Below are positions 32,907 to 41,464 of a DNA stretch of 64,000 nucleotides, piece after piece. Where the stretch lies: contig NZ_MQVX01000001.1 in NCBI RefSeq assembly GCF_002954325.1, positions 2,648,768 to 2,712,767 of the forward strand, read 5' to 3'. A program made the translations under genes and the position numbers. Position 1 is the first letter of the stretch. Every line of letters starts with the position of its first letter. The DNA is from Aureicoccus marinus. GTDB lineage: Bacteria; Bacteroidota; Bacteroidia; Flavobacteriales; Flavobacteriaceae. The notes beneath the pieces are model-generated. The model made no database searches. It was not told the DNA's origin and worked only from the letters and a program-made list of their open reading frames with translations.

Positions 32907-33287
32907 ATGGAAGTACAAGGAAGCATAAAACTCATTGAGGCAACAAAGACTTACGGGAACAATGGTTTTCGCAAGCGCGAAGTCGTATTGACGACAGAGG
33001 AGCAATATCCTCAACACCTCTTGATTGAGTTTATTCAAGATAAATGTGATTTATTGGATTCTTACTCCGCGGGCCAGCAAGTGAAGATTAGTATCAACTT
33101 GCGCGGTCGGGAATGGGTCAACCCCCAAGGAGAAACCAAGTACTTCAACTCCATTCAGGGTTGGAGAATCGAATCTTTGGCGCAGAATGCAGCCGGAGGA
33201 GTTCCTGAGGCGCCTCTGCCTCCAATGGATCAATTTGAGCCGGCAAAAGAAAACGGCGAAGAAGACTTCGACGATCTGCCCTTCTAA
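32907..33287 (+). CDS. DUF3127 protein with SSB-like acidic C-terminus
   Basis: A 126-residue protein, DUF3127 over residues 1-90 (MEVQGSIKLIEATKTYGNNG, KREVVLTTEEQYPQHLLIEF, SINLRGREW), resembling a small OB-fold. A proline-rich linker leads to EEDFDDLPF. That end matches the tip of this organism's own SSB (DDDLPF), which recruits replication and repair proteins. A role in single-stranded nucleic acid metabolism is therefore possible; the family has no established function known to me. The ATG at 32907 follows the promoter. The AtoE-type permease starts 2 bases after the stop. Confidence 0.85.
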   Translation: MEVQGSIKLIEATKTYGNNGFRKREVVLTTEEQYPQHLLIEFIQDKCDLLDSYSAGQQVKISINLRGREWVNPQGETKYFNSIQGWRIESLAQNAAGGVPEAPLPPMDQFEPAKENGEEDFDDLPF

Positions 33288-33289
33288 GC

Positions 33290-34654
33290 ATGTGGCTTAG
33301 CCGCTTTACGACAAAATTATTCGGGCAGTACCTGCCTTCCCCTTTCGCTATAGCCGTCATCCTGACCGGGATTTCGCTTATTCTAGCTTTGCTTTTTGGG
33401 GAATTTAAACCAGGCAGTTCGCCTTTGGTACAGGTCTTTAGCCTCTGGGAAACCGGCTTGTGGAATCAGGGCTTGCTTGTCTTCGCCTACCAGATGATGC
33501 TCATCCTGGTGCTGGGGCATGTATTGGTCCTCAGTGAGCCGGCGGATCGGTTTATGGAGGCCTTAACCCGGCAGGTAAAAGACCCAACAACGGCGGTATT
33601 GTGGGTATTGGTTCCCACCCTGCTTCTCTCTTTTTTCAATTGGGGATTGGGTCTCATTTTTGGAGCCTTAGTAGCTCGGAAAGTAGGAGAATTCGCCCGT
33701 CGCAATCGAATTCCGGTAAATTACCCCTTGCTGGGTGCCTGCGGTTATGCAGGGATGATGATTTGGCATGGTGGAATCAGTGGCTCAGCGCCTATCAAGG
33801 CTTCTGAACCGGGTCACCTACAGGATTTGATGCGGGGAAGTGAAACAGCCATTGTCTGGCCAGATTCGATTAGTACGGCGGCTACGGTGTTTAGCTGGCC
33901 CAATTTATTGATCACTTTTACCGTCATTCTAGTCCTTGTTGGAGTCGCCTACCGCATAGCTCAAAAGGCCAGCCCCAAGAGTCAGGCCTGGCCAGATTCC
34001 ATCAGTGAATTTCACGAAGAAGAACCAGAATCCGGTGAGCAGATGGACAACTCCGTTTGGGGAGGTCGAATCCTTGGGGGGCTTATCCTGATCGTGGTTG
34101 TTATCCAGTACGGTGCTGCACTGGGGAAACTCCAAATAACTCCCAATCTGTTAAACCTCTTTATGTTAGGCTTGGGACTGGCCTTACACGGTAGTTTTAA
34201 GCGCTTCTTGTGGGCGGTAGGTCAAGCCATTTCAGGTGCCTCTGGCATTTTAATTCAGTTTCCACTTTATTTTGGAATCATGGGCCTTATGGTGGGCAGT
34301 GGTCTGATTGAGCAGCTCTCTGAAGCCATCGTCCAAACGGCATCGGCATTCAGTTTGCCTATTTGGACCTTTTTCAGCGCGGGCTTGGTCAATGTATTCG
34401 TTCCCAGTGGCGGAGGACAATGGGCGGTACAAGGGCCCCTGGTACTCCAGGCGGCCAATGAACTCCAGGTGCCTTATGCCAAAGTCATCCTGGCCCTCTC
34501 TTATGGGGATCAACTTACCAATATGCTTCAACCCTTTTGGGCCTTACCTCTGCTGGGTATAACCGGCTTGAGGGGTAAAGATATCTTGCCTTATTCTTTG
34601 ACTTTTATGTTCTGCGGTGGAATCATTTACCTTTTAGGGCTCATGTTGTTCTAA
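33290..34654 (+). CDS. short-chain fatty acid transporter, AtoE family
   Basis: A 454-residue multi-pass membrane protein of the AtoE/short-chain fatty acid transporter family. Family segments include FGQYLPSPFAIAVILT, FAYQMMLILVLGHVL, FNWGLGLIFGALVARKVG, YAGMMIWHGGISGSAP and NVFVPSGGGQWAVQGP. It probably imports butyrate or related acids. It starts 2 bases after DUF3127, which suggests shared transcription even though the predicted functions are unrelated. Confidence 0.88.
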   Translation: MWLSRFTTKLFGQYLPSPFAIAVILTGISLILALLFGEFKPGSSPLVQVFSLWETGLWNQGLLVFAYQMMLILVLGHVLVLSEPADRFMEALTRQVKDPTTAVLWVLVPTLLLSFFNWGLGLIFGALVARKVGEFARRNRIPVNYPLLGACGYAGMMIWHGGISGSAPIKASEPGHLQDLMRGSETAIVWPDSISTAATVFSWPNLLITFTVILVLVGVAYRIAQKASPKSQAWPDSISEFHEEEPESGEQMDNSVWGGRILGGLILIVVVIQYGAALGKLQITPNLLNLFMLGLGLALHGSFKRFLWAVGQAISGASGILIQFPLYFGIMGLMVGSGLIEQLSEAIVQTASAFSLPIWTFFSAGLVNVFVPSGGGQWAVQGPLVLQAANELQVPYAKVILALSYGDQLTNMLQPFWALPLLGITGLRGKDILPYSLTFMFCGGIIYLLGLMLF

Positions 34655-34690
34655 TGATTACCTTTAAAGAAGATCCAAGTCTTTTGTGTT

Positions 34691-35371
34691 TTGGAACAGT
34701 CAAACAATCAATTTCCGCTTTATTTCTTGAACGACCACCTGGTTTTTCCTCCGGTGGAATCAGCCAATGAAGAAGGGCTTTTGGCGGTAGGGGGTGATCT
34801 GTCTTTTGAACGCCTGCTATTGAGCTACCGAAGCGGGATTTTTCCATGGTTTAACGATGACGCTTTAATTCTCTGGTGGAGTCCCGATCCCCGGATGGTT
34901 TTGTTTCCGAATGAAGTCAAGCAATCCAAGAGCATGAGAAAGGTCATGCACTCAGGACAATTCAGTCTGACCAAAAATCAATGCTTTAGTGAAATTGTAG
35001 ACCGTTGTGCTCGACAGGAAAGAAAGCAGCAGGAGGGCAGCTGGATTACCCGAAACATGAAGCAAGCCTATGGAAACCTATTCGAAAAAGGCTTTGCCCG
35101 TTCGTACGAAGTATGGGAAGGACAGGAATTGGTCGGCGGCCTTTACGGTGTAGATTTAGGCCATGTTTTCTGTGGAGAAAGCATGTTCAGTAAAGCTTCG
35201 AATGCCTCGAAATTCGCCCTGATACACCTTTGTCAAGATCTGTTATCCGAAGGATACGAGCTGATCGACTGTCAGGTCCATACGGATCATCTAGAAAGTA
35301 TGGGTGCACGAGAAATTCCCAGAGCAGATTTTATGAAGTACCTGAAACCGCTGTATGGCGGGGACAGCTGA
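34691..35371 (+). CDS. aat: leucyl/phenylalanyl-tRNA-protein transferase Aat
   Basis: A 226-residue enzyme that adds Leu or Phe from tRNA to N-terminal Arg/Lys, creating destabilising N-degrons for ClpS/ClpAP. Conserved segments: LAVGGDLSFERLLLSYRSGIFPWF, LWWSPDPRMVL, SWITRNMKQAY, GGLYGVDLGHVFCGESMF and DCQVHTDHLESMGA. The only workable start is TTG at 34691. The 3-prime end overlaps the convergent tag gene by 41 bases, so both C-termini are coded by the same DNA. Confidence 0.93.
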   Translation: MEQSNNQFPLYFLNDHLVFPPVESANEEGLLAVGGDLSFERLLLSYRSGIFPWFNDDALILWWSPDPRMVLFPNEVKQSKSMRKVMHSGQFSLTKNQCFSEIVDRCARQERKQQEGSWITRNMKQAYGNLFEKGFARSYEVWEGQELVGGLYGVDLGHVFCGESMFSKASNASKFALIHLCQDLLSEGYELIDCQVHTDHLESMGAREIPRADFMKYLKPLYGGDS

Positions 35372-35909
35372 CCAAGTGGTCATTCACCATACCGGTGGCT
35401 TGCATAAAGGCATAGACCACGGTGGGCCCTACGAAGCGAAAGCCTCTTTTCTTCAAGTCTTTACTTAGGCTTTTGGCCAATTCGGTATGGGCAGGGACAT
35501 CAGCCAATTTTTCCCAGTGATTTTGGATGGGTTTGTGATCTGTGAATCCCCAGTAGTAATCGGAAAAACTGCCAAACTCTTTTTGGAGCTCCAATAAAGC
35601 ACGGGCATTGCTGCGTGCGGCTTCAATTTTTAAGCGATTGCGGATAATCCCAGGATCAGAAAGCAAGTCTTCTAGTTTTTGGTCACTGTAAGCGGCCACA
35701 ATTTCAGGGACAAAATTGTCAAAAGCCAGCCGAAAGGATTCCCTCTTCCGCAACACGGTAATCCAAGACAGCCCGGCTTGAAAGGTTTCTAAAAGTAAAA
35801 ACTCGTAAAGACTGCGGTCGTCGTTCTTTAAAGGAACTCCCCATTCTACGTCGTGATAGGCCTCGTAGAGGGTATCTCCAAGGCACCAGCCGCAGCGCTC
35901 ATCAGACAT
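35331..35909 (-). CDS. tag: DNA-3-methyladenine glycosylase I (Tag)
   Basis: A 192-residue base-excision glycosylase removing 3-methyladenine. The N-terminal RCGWCLGDTLYEAYHDVEWG carries two zinc-snap ligands (Cys, His), and the C-terminal NDHLVSCPRH carries the other His and Cys. LLLETFQAGLSWITVL is the helix with the catalytic-site residues. The fold is complete. It overlaps aat by 41 bases at the 3-prime ends. Confidence 0.94.
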   Translation of the reverse strand: MSDERCGWCLGDTLYEAYHDVEWGVPLKNDDRSLYEFLLLETFQAGLSWITVLRKRESFRLAFDNFVPEIVAAYSDQKLEDLLSDPGIIRNRLKIEAARSNARALLELQKEFGSFSDYYWGFTDHKPIQNHWEKLADVPAHTELAKSLSKDLKKRGFRFVGPTVVYAFMQATGMVNDHLVSCPRHTAVSGTS

Positions 35910-35919
35910 CTTTGTTTAT

Positions 35920-36177
35920 TTACATGGATTGTGCAATGTAAAGATACAAAGGTATCCCCAGGGTAATATAGAACGGAAAGGTGATGGCCAGCGCCATGTA
36001 GAATCGGGAGATCTGAATCCAAAAGAAAATAGAACTGACCTCCAATGAAGCGGTAAAGCAGTCCGTTTTGGCGGGATTGGGTTTTTCGGCCATGCCCCTG
36101 ATTTCCTGTAAAAACAAGAGTTTTTCGCCTGTGGCAGAGGTCTTTTTAAAGTATTCGGAAGAAGAAAAAAAGGACAT
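35920..36177 (-). CDS. hypothetical small membrane protein
   Basis: An 85-residue protein that I cannot place in a family. The N-terminal half is soluble and charged (MSFFSSSEYFKKTSATGEKL). The C-terminal third is one long hydrophobic region (FYMALAITFPFYITLGIPLY), so probably one or two membrane helices. It lies 10 bases upstream of tag on the same strand and may share its transcript. The ATG at 36177 is used; a TTG three codons upstream is also possible. Amino-acid makeup and position support a real gene only moderately. Confidence 0.5.
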   Translation of the reverse strand: MSFFSSSEYFKKTSATGEKLLFLQEIRGMAEKPNPAKTDCFTASLEVSSIFFWIQISRFYMALAITFPFYITLGIPLYLYIAQSM

Positions 36178-36248
36178 TCTTGCCAATTATTTCTCTTGGT
36201 ACGAGGAAGTGAGTTGATCACAAATAAAAGTTAAACCAACACAAAATG

Positions 36249-36261
36249 ATAGTAATACTAT
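36249..36261 (+). promoter_or_regulatory. putative TetR operator
   Basis: ATAGTA-A-TACTAT is a perfect palindrome (6-bp arms, one-base centre) ending exactly at the -7 element of the tetR gene. Autorepression by the TetR protein encoded 28 bases downstream is the simplest reading. Confidence 0.5.
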
Positions 36262-36269
36262 TATATTTG
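36262..36269 (+). promoter_or_regulatory. -7 element of the tetR-ABC-hlyD-tolC operon
   Basis: TATATTTG, exact TAnnTTTG match, 19 bases before the ATG of the TetR gene. No convincing -33 TTTG box is visible at the expected distance; activity may be weak or repressor-dominated. Confidence 0.5.
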
Positions 36270-36288
36270 CGAGACCAAAATTTGGGGT

Positions 36289-36960
36289 ATGCACCGATTA
36301 TTTCCATCCTTGCGAATAGATGTCAATTCTGGACTTTATGTGAAGGATCCCGAGTCTTCTGATCTCGGTAAGCGCATCGTCAGTGAAGGTATTTTGCTGA
36401 TTCACGAATTGGGCTTTGAGAGTTTCACCTTCAAAAAACTCGGCTTGAAAATTGGTTCGAACGAAAGTTCGCTCTACCGATATTTCGAAAACAAGCACAA
36501 ATTTCTTCTGTATTTAACCTCCTGGTATTGGGGTTGGATGGAATACAAATTGGTATTCACTACCCACAGTCTTCCCGATCCCATGGAAAAACTTAGTACC
36601 GCCATTCAGATCCTCACAGCTACTACAGAAGAGGATGGTGCTTTTACGCACGTAAATGAGGTGGTCCTGAACAAAATCGTGATCAATGAGTTTTCTAAGT
36701 CTTACCTGACTAAAGAGGTGGATGAAGAAAACCGCAACGGGTATTTTGTGATTTACAAAAGACTGGTAAGTCGCATCAGTGAGATGATTCAGCAGGTAAA
36801 TCCGGATTACCAATACCCCGGAGCCTTAGCCAGCACGCTACTGGAAGGGGCATTACACCAACATTATTTAAAAGAACACTTCCCCCAACTTACGGAGTGT
36901 GGATCATCGACTTCACCTGCTGAATATTTCCTTGATTTAATTCAACGCTCCTTATCCTAA
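36289..36960 (+). CDS. TetR/AcrR-family transcriptional regulator
   Basis: A 223-residue regulator. The helix-turn-helix region is within residues about 24-70 (IVSEGILLIHELGFESFTFKKLG, SSLYRYFENKHKFLLYL), the usual TetR N-terminal DNA-binding domain. The rest is a helical ligand/dimer domain. An unusual N-terminal stretch of about 22 residues precedes the HTH. It is the first gene of an export operon; the ABC protein starts 5 bases after its stop. It probably represses its own operon through the palindrome at 36249-36261. Confidence 0.9.
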   Translation: MHRLFPSLRIDVNSGLYVKDPESSDLGKRIVSEGILLIHELGFESFTFKKLGLKIGSNESSLYRYFENKHKFLLYLTSWYWGWMEYKLVFTTHSLPDPMEKLSTAIQILTATTEEDGAFTHVNEVVLNKIVINEFSKSYLTKEVDEENRNGYFVIYKRLVSRISEMIQQVNPDYQYPGALASTLLEGALHQHYLKEHFPQLTECGSSTSPAEYFLDLIQRSLS

Positions 36961-36965
36961 ACCCC

Positions 36966-38648
36966 ATGGCTAAAACAATTTTAACCGCCTGGCAACGCTT
37001 ACTGGGATTGCTCAGACTGGACCGAAAGGACATTTCGCAGGTCCTGTATTATGCGGTCTTTGCTGGAATTGTGAACCTGACACTTCCTTTGGGTATTCAG
37101 GCCATTATCAACCTGATTCAGGGTGCCCAAGTGAGTACCTCTTGGATTGTTTTAGTGATATTGGTCACCCTCGGTGTCGGTTTTGCCGGCGCCCTTCAAT
37201 TGATGCAGCTCCGCATTATCGAAAATGTGCAACAGAAGATCTTCACCCGTTCCTCCTTTGAGTTTGCGTACCGTTTTCCGAAAATTAAGATGAGCGCACT
37301 ACGGAATCAGTATCCGCCCGAATTGGCCAACCGTTTCTTTGATACCCTGACGGTTCAGAAGAGTTTATCGAAGATTCTGATCGATTTTCCTGCGGCACTA
37401 CTGCAGATTATACTTGGCCTTTTACTGCTCTCATTTTATCACCCCTTCTTTATCGTTTACGGGGTGCTGTTGATCCTTTTGATCTACGTTGTATTCAAGT
37501 ACACGGCTCAACGGGGTTATGACACCAGCTTGTCGGAGTCCAAGTACAAGTACAAGGTGGCTCACTGGTTGCAAGAGGTTGCACGTTCCATTGTCAGTTT
37601 TAAGCTTTCAGGCCATACTACCCATGCTCTGGACAAGAATGATTCTTTGGTTGTGGAGTACCTCGACGCCCGAGAAGGGCACTTCCGTGTCTTGGTATTG
37701 CAGTTTATTCAGATGATCGGCTTTAAAGTGCTTGTAACAGCTGGGCTCTTGCTGATCGGAGGACTCTTGGTCTTGAATCAAGAGATGAATATCGGGCAGT
37801 TCGTCGCTGCCGAAATCATCATCCTTTTGGTTATCAGTTCGGTTGAAAAATTGATTTTGGGACTGGAAACGTTCTACGACCTACTGACTTCTTTAGAGAA
37901 ATTGGGCCAGGTGGTCGATAAGGAACTGGAGCCTCAGGATGGTCAAAAACCCTTTAACGAAAACGAAGGCTTTTCGGTACAGTTGGATGAGGTTTCTTAT
38001 CGCGTTCCAGATCGAGCCAAGTTTATTCTTAAGGACATCGCCTTTTCCATCAGCCCGGTATGCAGTATTCTGGTACAAGGGCCATCAGGCTCCGGCAAGA
38101 CCACCCTGCTGCGGCTTATTGCCGGTATATTGGAGCCGGATGAGGGGAACATCTTTATCAATGATGTGGCCCTGAAGGGAATGAACCTGAATTTTTATCG
38201 CTCGCATCTAGGGCAGTCCCTAACCGAGGAGTCTCCTTTTGAAGGGAGCATCCTGAACAACATCACTTTTGGGGATCCAAGTATAACCGAAGAGCAGGTG
38301 TATTGGGCTCTCGAGAAAACTAAGTTAACGGAGTTTGTCAAGGAACAGCCTCAGGGTTTGAGAACGATTCTCTATCCGGAAGGACGTCAAATTCCTTATA
38401 CCGTTTCTAAAAAGATTGTTTTGGCACGTAGTATCGTACGTCAACCCAAAATGCTGATCCTGAAAGATCCGTTGGATCAGTTCTCGGAAGGAGAGGCCAA
38501 CGAAATCATGGACTTCTTGGTCAATCCAGAGAACGGATGGTCTTTGGTTGTGGTCAGTGAAAACCAGCGATGGGCCAGAAGCTGCAGCCGCACCATTACC
38601 CTGGAGAACGGAAAAATCACTAACGAAACACGGAACAACAATGCTTAA
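36966..38648 (+). CDS. ABC exporter-like protein with degenerate nucleotide-binding domain
   Basis: A 560-residue fusion of a type I exporter transmembrane domain (about residues 20-320) and an ABC domain. Walker A is intact (G372PSGSGKT379), but other motifs are not: the Q-loop Gln position reads Thr (GQSLTEESPF), the LSGGQ signature is replaced by I476PYTV480, the Walker B Asp is Lys500 and the catalytic Glu is Asp501 (LILKDPLDQ), and the H-loop His is Glu532 (VVVSENQRW). It may bind ATP but should hydrolyse it poorly. No peptidase domain is present. It is followed by HlyD and TolC genes with 8- and 4-base overlaps, so it should form a tripartite envelope system. Confidence 0.88.
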   Translation: MAKTILTAWQRLLGLLRLDRKDISQVLYYAVFAGIVNLTLPLGIQAIINLIQGAQVSTSWIVLVILVTLGVGFAGALQLMQLRIIENVQQKIFTRSSFEFAYRFPKIKMSALRNQYPPELANRFFDTLTVQKSLSKILIDFPAALLQIILGLLLLSFYHPFFIVYGVLLILLIYVVFKYTAQRGYDTSLSESKYKYKVAHWLQEVARSIVSFKLSGHTTHALDKNDSLVVEYLDAREGHFRVLVLQFIQMIGFKVLVTAGLLLIGGLLVLNQEMNIGQFVAAEIIILLVISSVEKLILGLETFYDLLTSLEKLGQVVDKELEPQDGQKPFNENEGFSVQLDEVSYRVPDRAKFILKDIAFSISPVCSILVQGPSGSGKTTLLRLIAGILEPDEGNIFINDVALKGMNLNFYRSHLGQSLTEESPFEGSILNNITFGDPSITEEQVYWALEKTKLTEFVKEQPQGLRTILYPEGRQIPYTVSKKIVLARSIVRQPKMLILKDPLDQFSEGEANEIMDFLVNPENGWSLVVVSENQRWARSCSRTITLENGKITNETRNNNA

Positions 38649-40005
38649 TATCACTAAAAACAGTTTGCACCAAAAGGTGGATCTTACAGGGTATAAAGCC
38701 GGAACGATTGTATTCCACCGAAGACATTTCAAGCAGTTCAACCGCTTCTTGGCAGCCTTTGCCCTCATCTTGTTGATTGTATTATTCTTGCCCTGGACCC
38801 AGAACATAGCAGGTAAGGGGTATCTGACTACGCTCAAGCCGGATCAGCGTCCACAGACCATTCAATCCCCTATCCCAGGTCGGATTGAAAAGTGGTTTGT
38901 CAGAGAAGGGGAACACGTTCAAAGTGGAGATACCATCCTCTTTATTTCGGAAATTAAAAACGAATACCAGGACCCTGATCTGGTGGCCCGTACAGGTCAG
39001 CAAATCCGGGCCAAGTCTCAGTCTGTATTCAGCTATGAAGAGAAGGTGAAGCAGTTGGAGCAGCAGATCGGAGCTCAGCAACTTGAACGGAACCTCAAAC
39101 TAAAGCAGGCCCGAAACAAGCTGTATCAGGCCAACCTCAAAGTAAAGTCAGATAGTATAGATTTGGAGGCAGCCAGGACCAATCTGAGCATCGCCCAGCG
39201 CCAGTTTGATCGAAGTACCCAGCTCAATGAAGAGGGTCTGAAGCCCATGACTGATGTGGAAGCAAAGAAATTGAAGCTGCAGGAGACCCAGGCCAAATTG
39301 ATTTCGCAAGAAAACAAACTCTTCGCTAGCCGCAATGAGGTCATTAATGCCCAGGTTGAAATCAACCGGGTACAGGCCGAGTACACCGATAAGATTGCCA
39401 AATCCAGATCTGATCGAGCCACTGCCCTGAGCAACCAATACGATTCAGAAGCCCAGGTGACTAAACTCGAGAACGCCTATACCAACTATCAGATTCGCCA
39501 GGGAATGTATTACATCACTGCGCCCCAGAATGGCTTTATCAACCGGGCCCTGCAGTCAGGGATTGGGGAAACTTTTAAGGAGGGAGATAAACTGGTTAGT
39601 ATAATGCCTTCCGATATTGAAATGGCGGTCGAGACCTATGTAGATCCCATTGATATTCCTCTGGTGAAGATTGGTGAGAAAGTTCGTATCCAATTTGACG
39701 GATGGCCGGCGATCATCTTCAGTGGATGGCCCAATGCCTCTTATGGAACCTACGGTGGAGAAGTTGTTGCCATCGAAACCTTTATCAGTGATAACGGAAA
39801 ATACCGCCTACTTCTGGCCCCGGATCCCCAAGACCACCCTTGGCCGGAAGAGCTTCGAATAGGATCCGGTGCAAATACCATGGCCCTTTTGGAAGATGTG
39901 CCGATTTGGTTTGAGTTGTGGAGACAGCTCAACGGTTTCCCACCGAATTACTACGAGCCTGATGGCAAAGAAGAGGAAGTCAAGCGTATAAAAGTCAAAA
40001 TATGA
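38641..40005 (+). CDS. HlyD-family periplasmic adaptor
   Basis: A 454-residue membrane fusion protein. One N-terminal membrane helix (about residues 34-52, FLAAFALILLIVLFLPW), a lipoyl-type half-motif (IQSPIPGRIEKWFVREGEHVQSGD), a long coiled coil (about residues 120-285, rich in Gln/Lys/Glu) and the second half-motif ITAPQNGFINRAL followed by beta-barrel segments. It links the inner-membrane ABC partner to TolC. The ATG at 38641 overlaps the ABC stop by 8 bases, indicating coupled translation. Confidence 0.92.
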   Translation: MLNITKNSLHQKVDLTGYKAGTIVFHRRHFKQFNRFLAAFALILLIVLFLPWTQNIAGKGYLTTLKPDQRPQTIQSPIPGRIEKWFVREGEHVQSGDTILFISEIKNEYQDPDLVARTGQQIRAKSQSVFSYEEKVKQLEQQIGAQQLERNLKLKQARNKLYQANLKVKSDSIDLEAARTNLSIAQRQFDRSTQLNEEGLKPMTDVEAKKLKLQETQAKLISQENKLFASRNEVINAQVEINRVQAEYTDKIAKSRSDRATALSNQYDSEAQVTKLENAYTNYQIRQGMYYITAPQNGFINRALQSGIGETFKEGDKLVSIMPSDIEMAVETYVDPIDIPLVKIGEKVRIQFDGWPAIIFSGWPNASYGTYGGEVVAIETFISDNGKYRLLLAPDPQDHPWPEELRIGSGANTMALLEDVPIWFELWRQLNGFPPNYYEPDGKEEEVKRIKVKI

Positions 40006-41416
40006 GGTCGCACACCTACATGACGGTTATGCTGATAGAGTTACTGCTCTTTCCGCTACAACCTCTTACTGCCCAAGAGACGCCAACGGCCGAGTTGGAG
40101 TTTGTGGAGTATATGGGCTATGTGCGGAAGTACCACCCCATTGTTCGGCAGGCGGAACTGCGCTTGGCCCAAGGTGCCGCCAGCCTGATGAAGGCCCGCG
40201 GAGGATTTGATCCTAAAATTGAAGTCGACTACGATCGCAAAAAGTTCAAGGGAACGGAATACTGGGATCGCCTGAATACGACCTTCAAAATTCCAACCTG
40301 GTACGGACTGGAATTCAAGGCGAATTTTGAGCAGAACCAAGGAGCTTTTATCAATCCTGACGAGACCTTACCCGAGCAGGGTTTATTTGGAGCGGGGGTT
40401 AAACTTTCCCTGGCTCAGGGCTTGTGGATCAACAAGCGTATGGCCAGCTTAAAAAAGGCCCGCTTTTTTCGGGAGCAAACCCGAGCCGAGCAGCAGATAT
40501 TGGTGAACGAAGTGCTCAGCGAAGCGGCAACCGCCTATTTCGATTGGATTCGCGCCTACCAGGACTACCAGATTTTTAACAGCTTTCTCCTGAATGCCCA
40601 ACAGCGGTTTAAAGGGGTAAAACAACGCGCAATTCGCGGTGATATGGCCATGATTGATACGGTAGAAGCCAAGATTGCTGTCCAGAACCGGGATTTGAGT
40701 AAGGAGCAGGCTTGGCTGAATCTTCAAAAGGCTGCCCTCAATCTTTCGAACTACCTCTGGATAGAGGATGTGCCTGTGGAGTTGCAGGGAGTTGTTCGAC
40801 CAGCCCCTCTTTCTGAGTCCAGTGTCGACGGTTCTTTGGGCCTGGTCGGTCTGAATTTTGAGGATTTTAATGTGGCAGAGCACCCCAAGTTGATTGCTTT
40901 GCAACAAAAGGTACAGGGCTTGGAAGTCGAGAAGAACCTCAAGGTCAATCAGCTCCTTCCCAAGATCGATTTGGAGTATAATTTTTTAACTCCGGACCCC
41001 AACCTGATCGGCACCTTTGATACCCAGCAATACAAAGGGGGCTTGAGCTTTCGCTTCCCACTCTTTTTGAGAAAGGAAAGAGGAGAACTCAAATTGGCCC
41101 GCATTAAGTTGAATGACGCGAGCTACGAAAGGGATTTTGCCCAAGTCAGTATTACCAACAAGGTGGGAGCCTCTATGCCCAGTTGGAGTCCTTTGGACGA
41201 CAGCAAAGTATGATTGGTGATATGATTATGAATTACCGCACCCTGCTTCAGGGAGAAGAAAGAAAGTTCAATTTTGGAGAAAGCTCCTTGTTTCTTATCA
41301 ATTCGCGAGAGAGTAAACTCATCGATGCGGAACTCAAAGGCAATTCTCTTCAGAACAAGTACTATGTTTCTAAAATCAAACTCTTTAAGGGCTTGGCCCT
41401 GGACGCTGACTTTTAG
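40002..41416 (+). pseudogene. TolC-family outer membrane efflux protein, frameshifted
   Basis: An outer-membrane channel protein of the TolC family. The first 390 or so residues are in one frame, with a signal peptide ending PLTAQE and the helical repeats (AATAYFDWIRAYQDYQIFN, LKVNQLLPKIDLEYNF, GLSFRFPLFLRKERGELKLA). At about 41168-41173 the frame changes and the family C-terminus (LYAQLESFGRQQSMIGD to IKLFKGLALDADF) continues to 41416. One added C (CCC for CC, GGAGCCCTC) restores one frame of 471 codons plus stop. As given, the protein ends early with an unrelated nine-residue tail. It overlaps the HlyD stop by 4 bases. It is probably a functional gene with a sequencing error, or a very recent lesion. 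Confidence 0.88.
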
Positions 41417-41464
41417 GAAGATTCCCTGATGTAAGGAAAGGGGTTCAGAACGAACCAATCCACT

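Noticed and set aside
35916-36221. A 101-codon minus-strand frame over the small membrane protein gene
   Set aside because: It is shifted relative to the frame with the hydrophobic segment and is rich in Pro/Arg/Trp, typical of a shadow frame.
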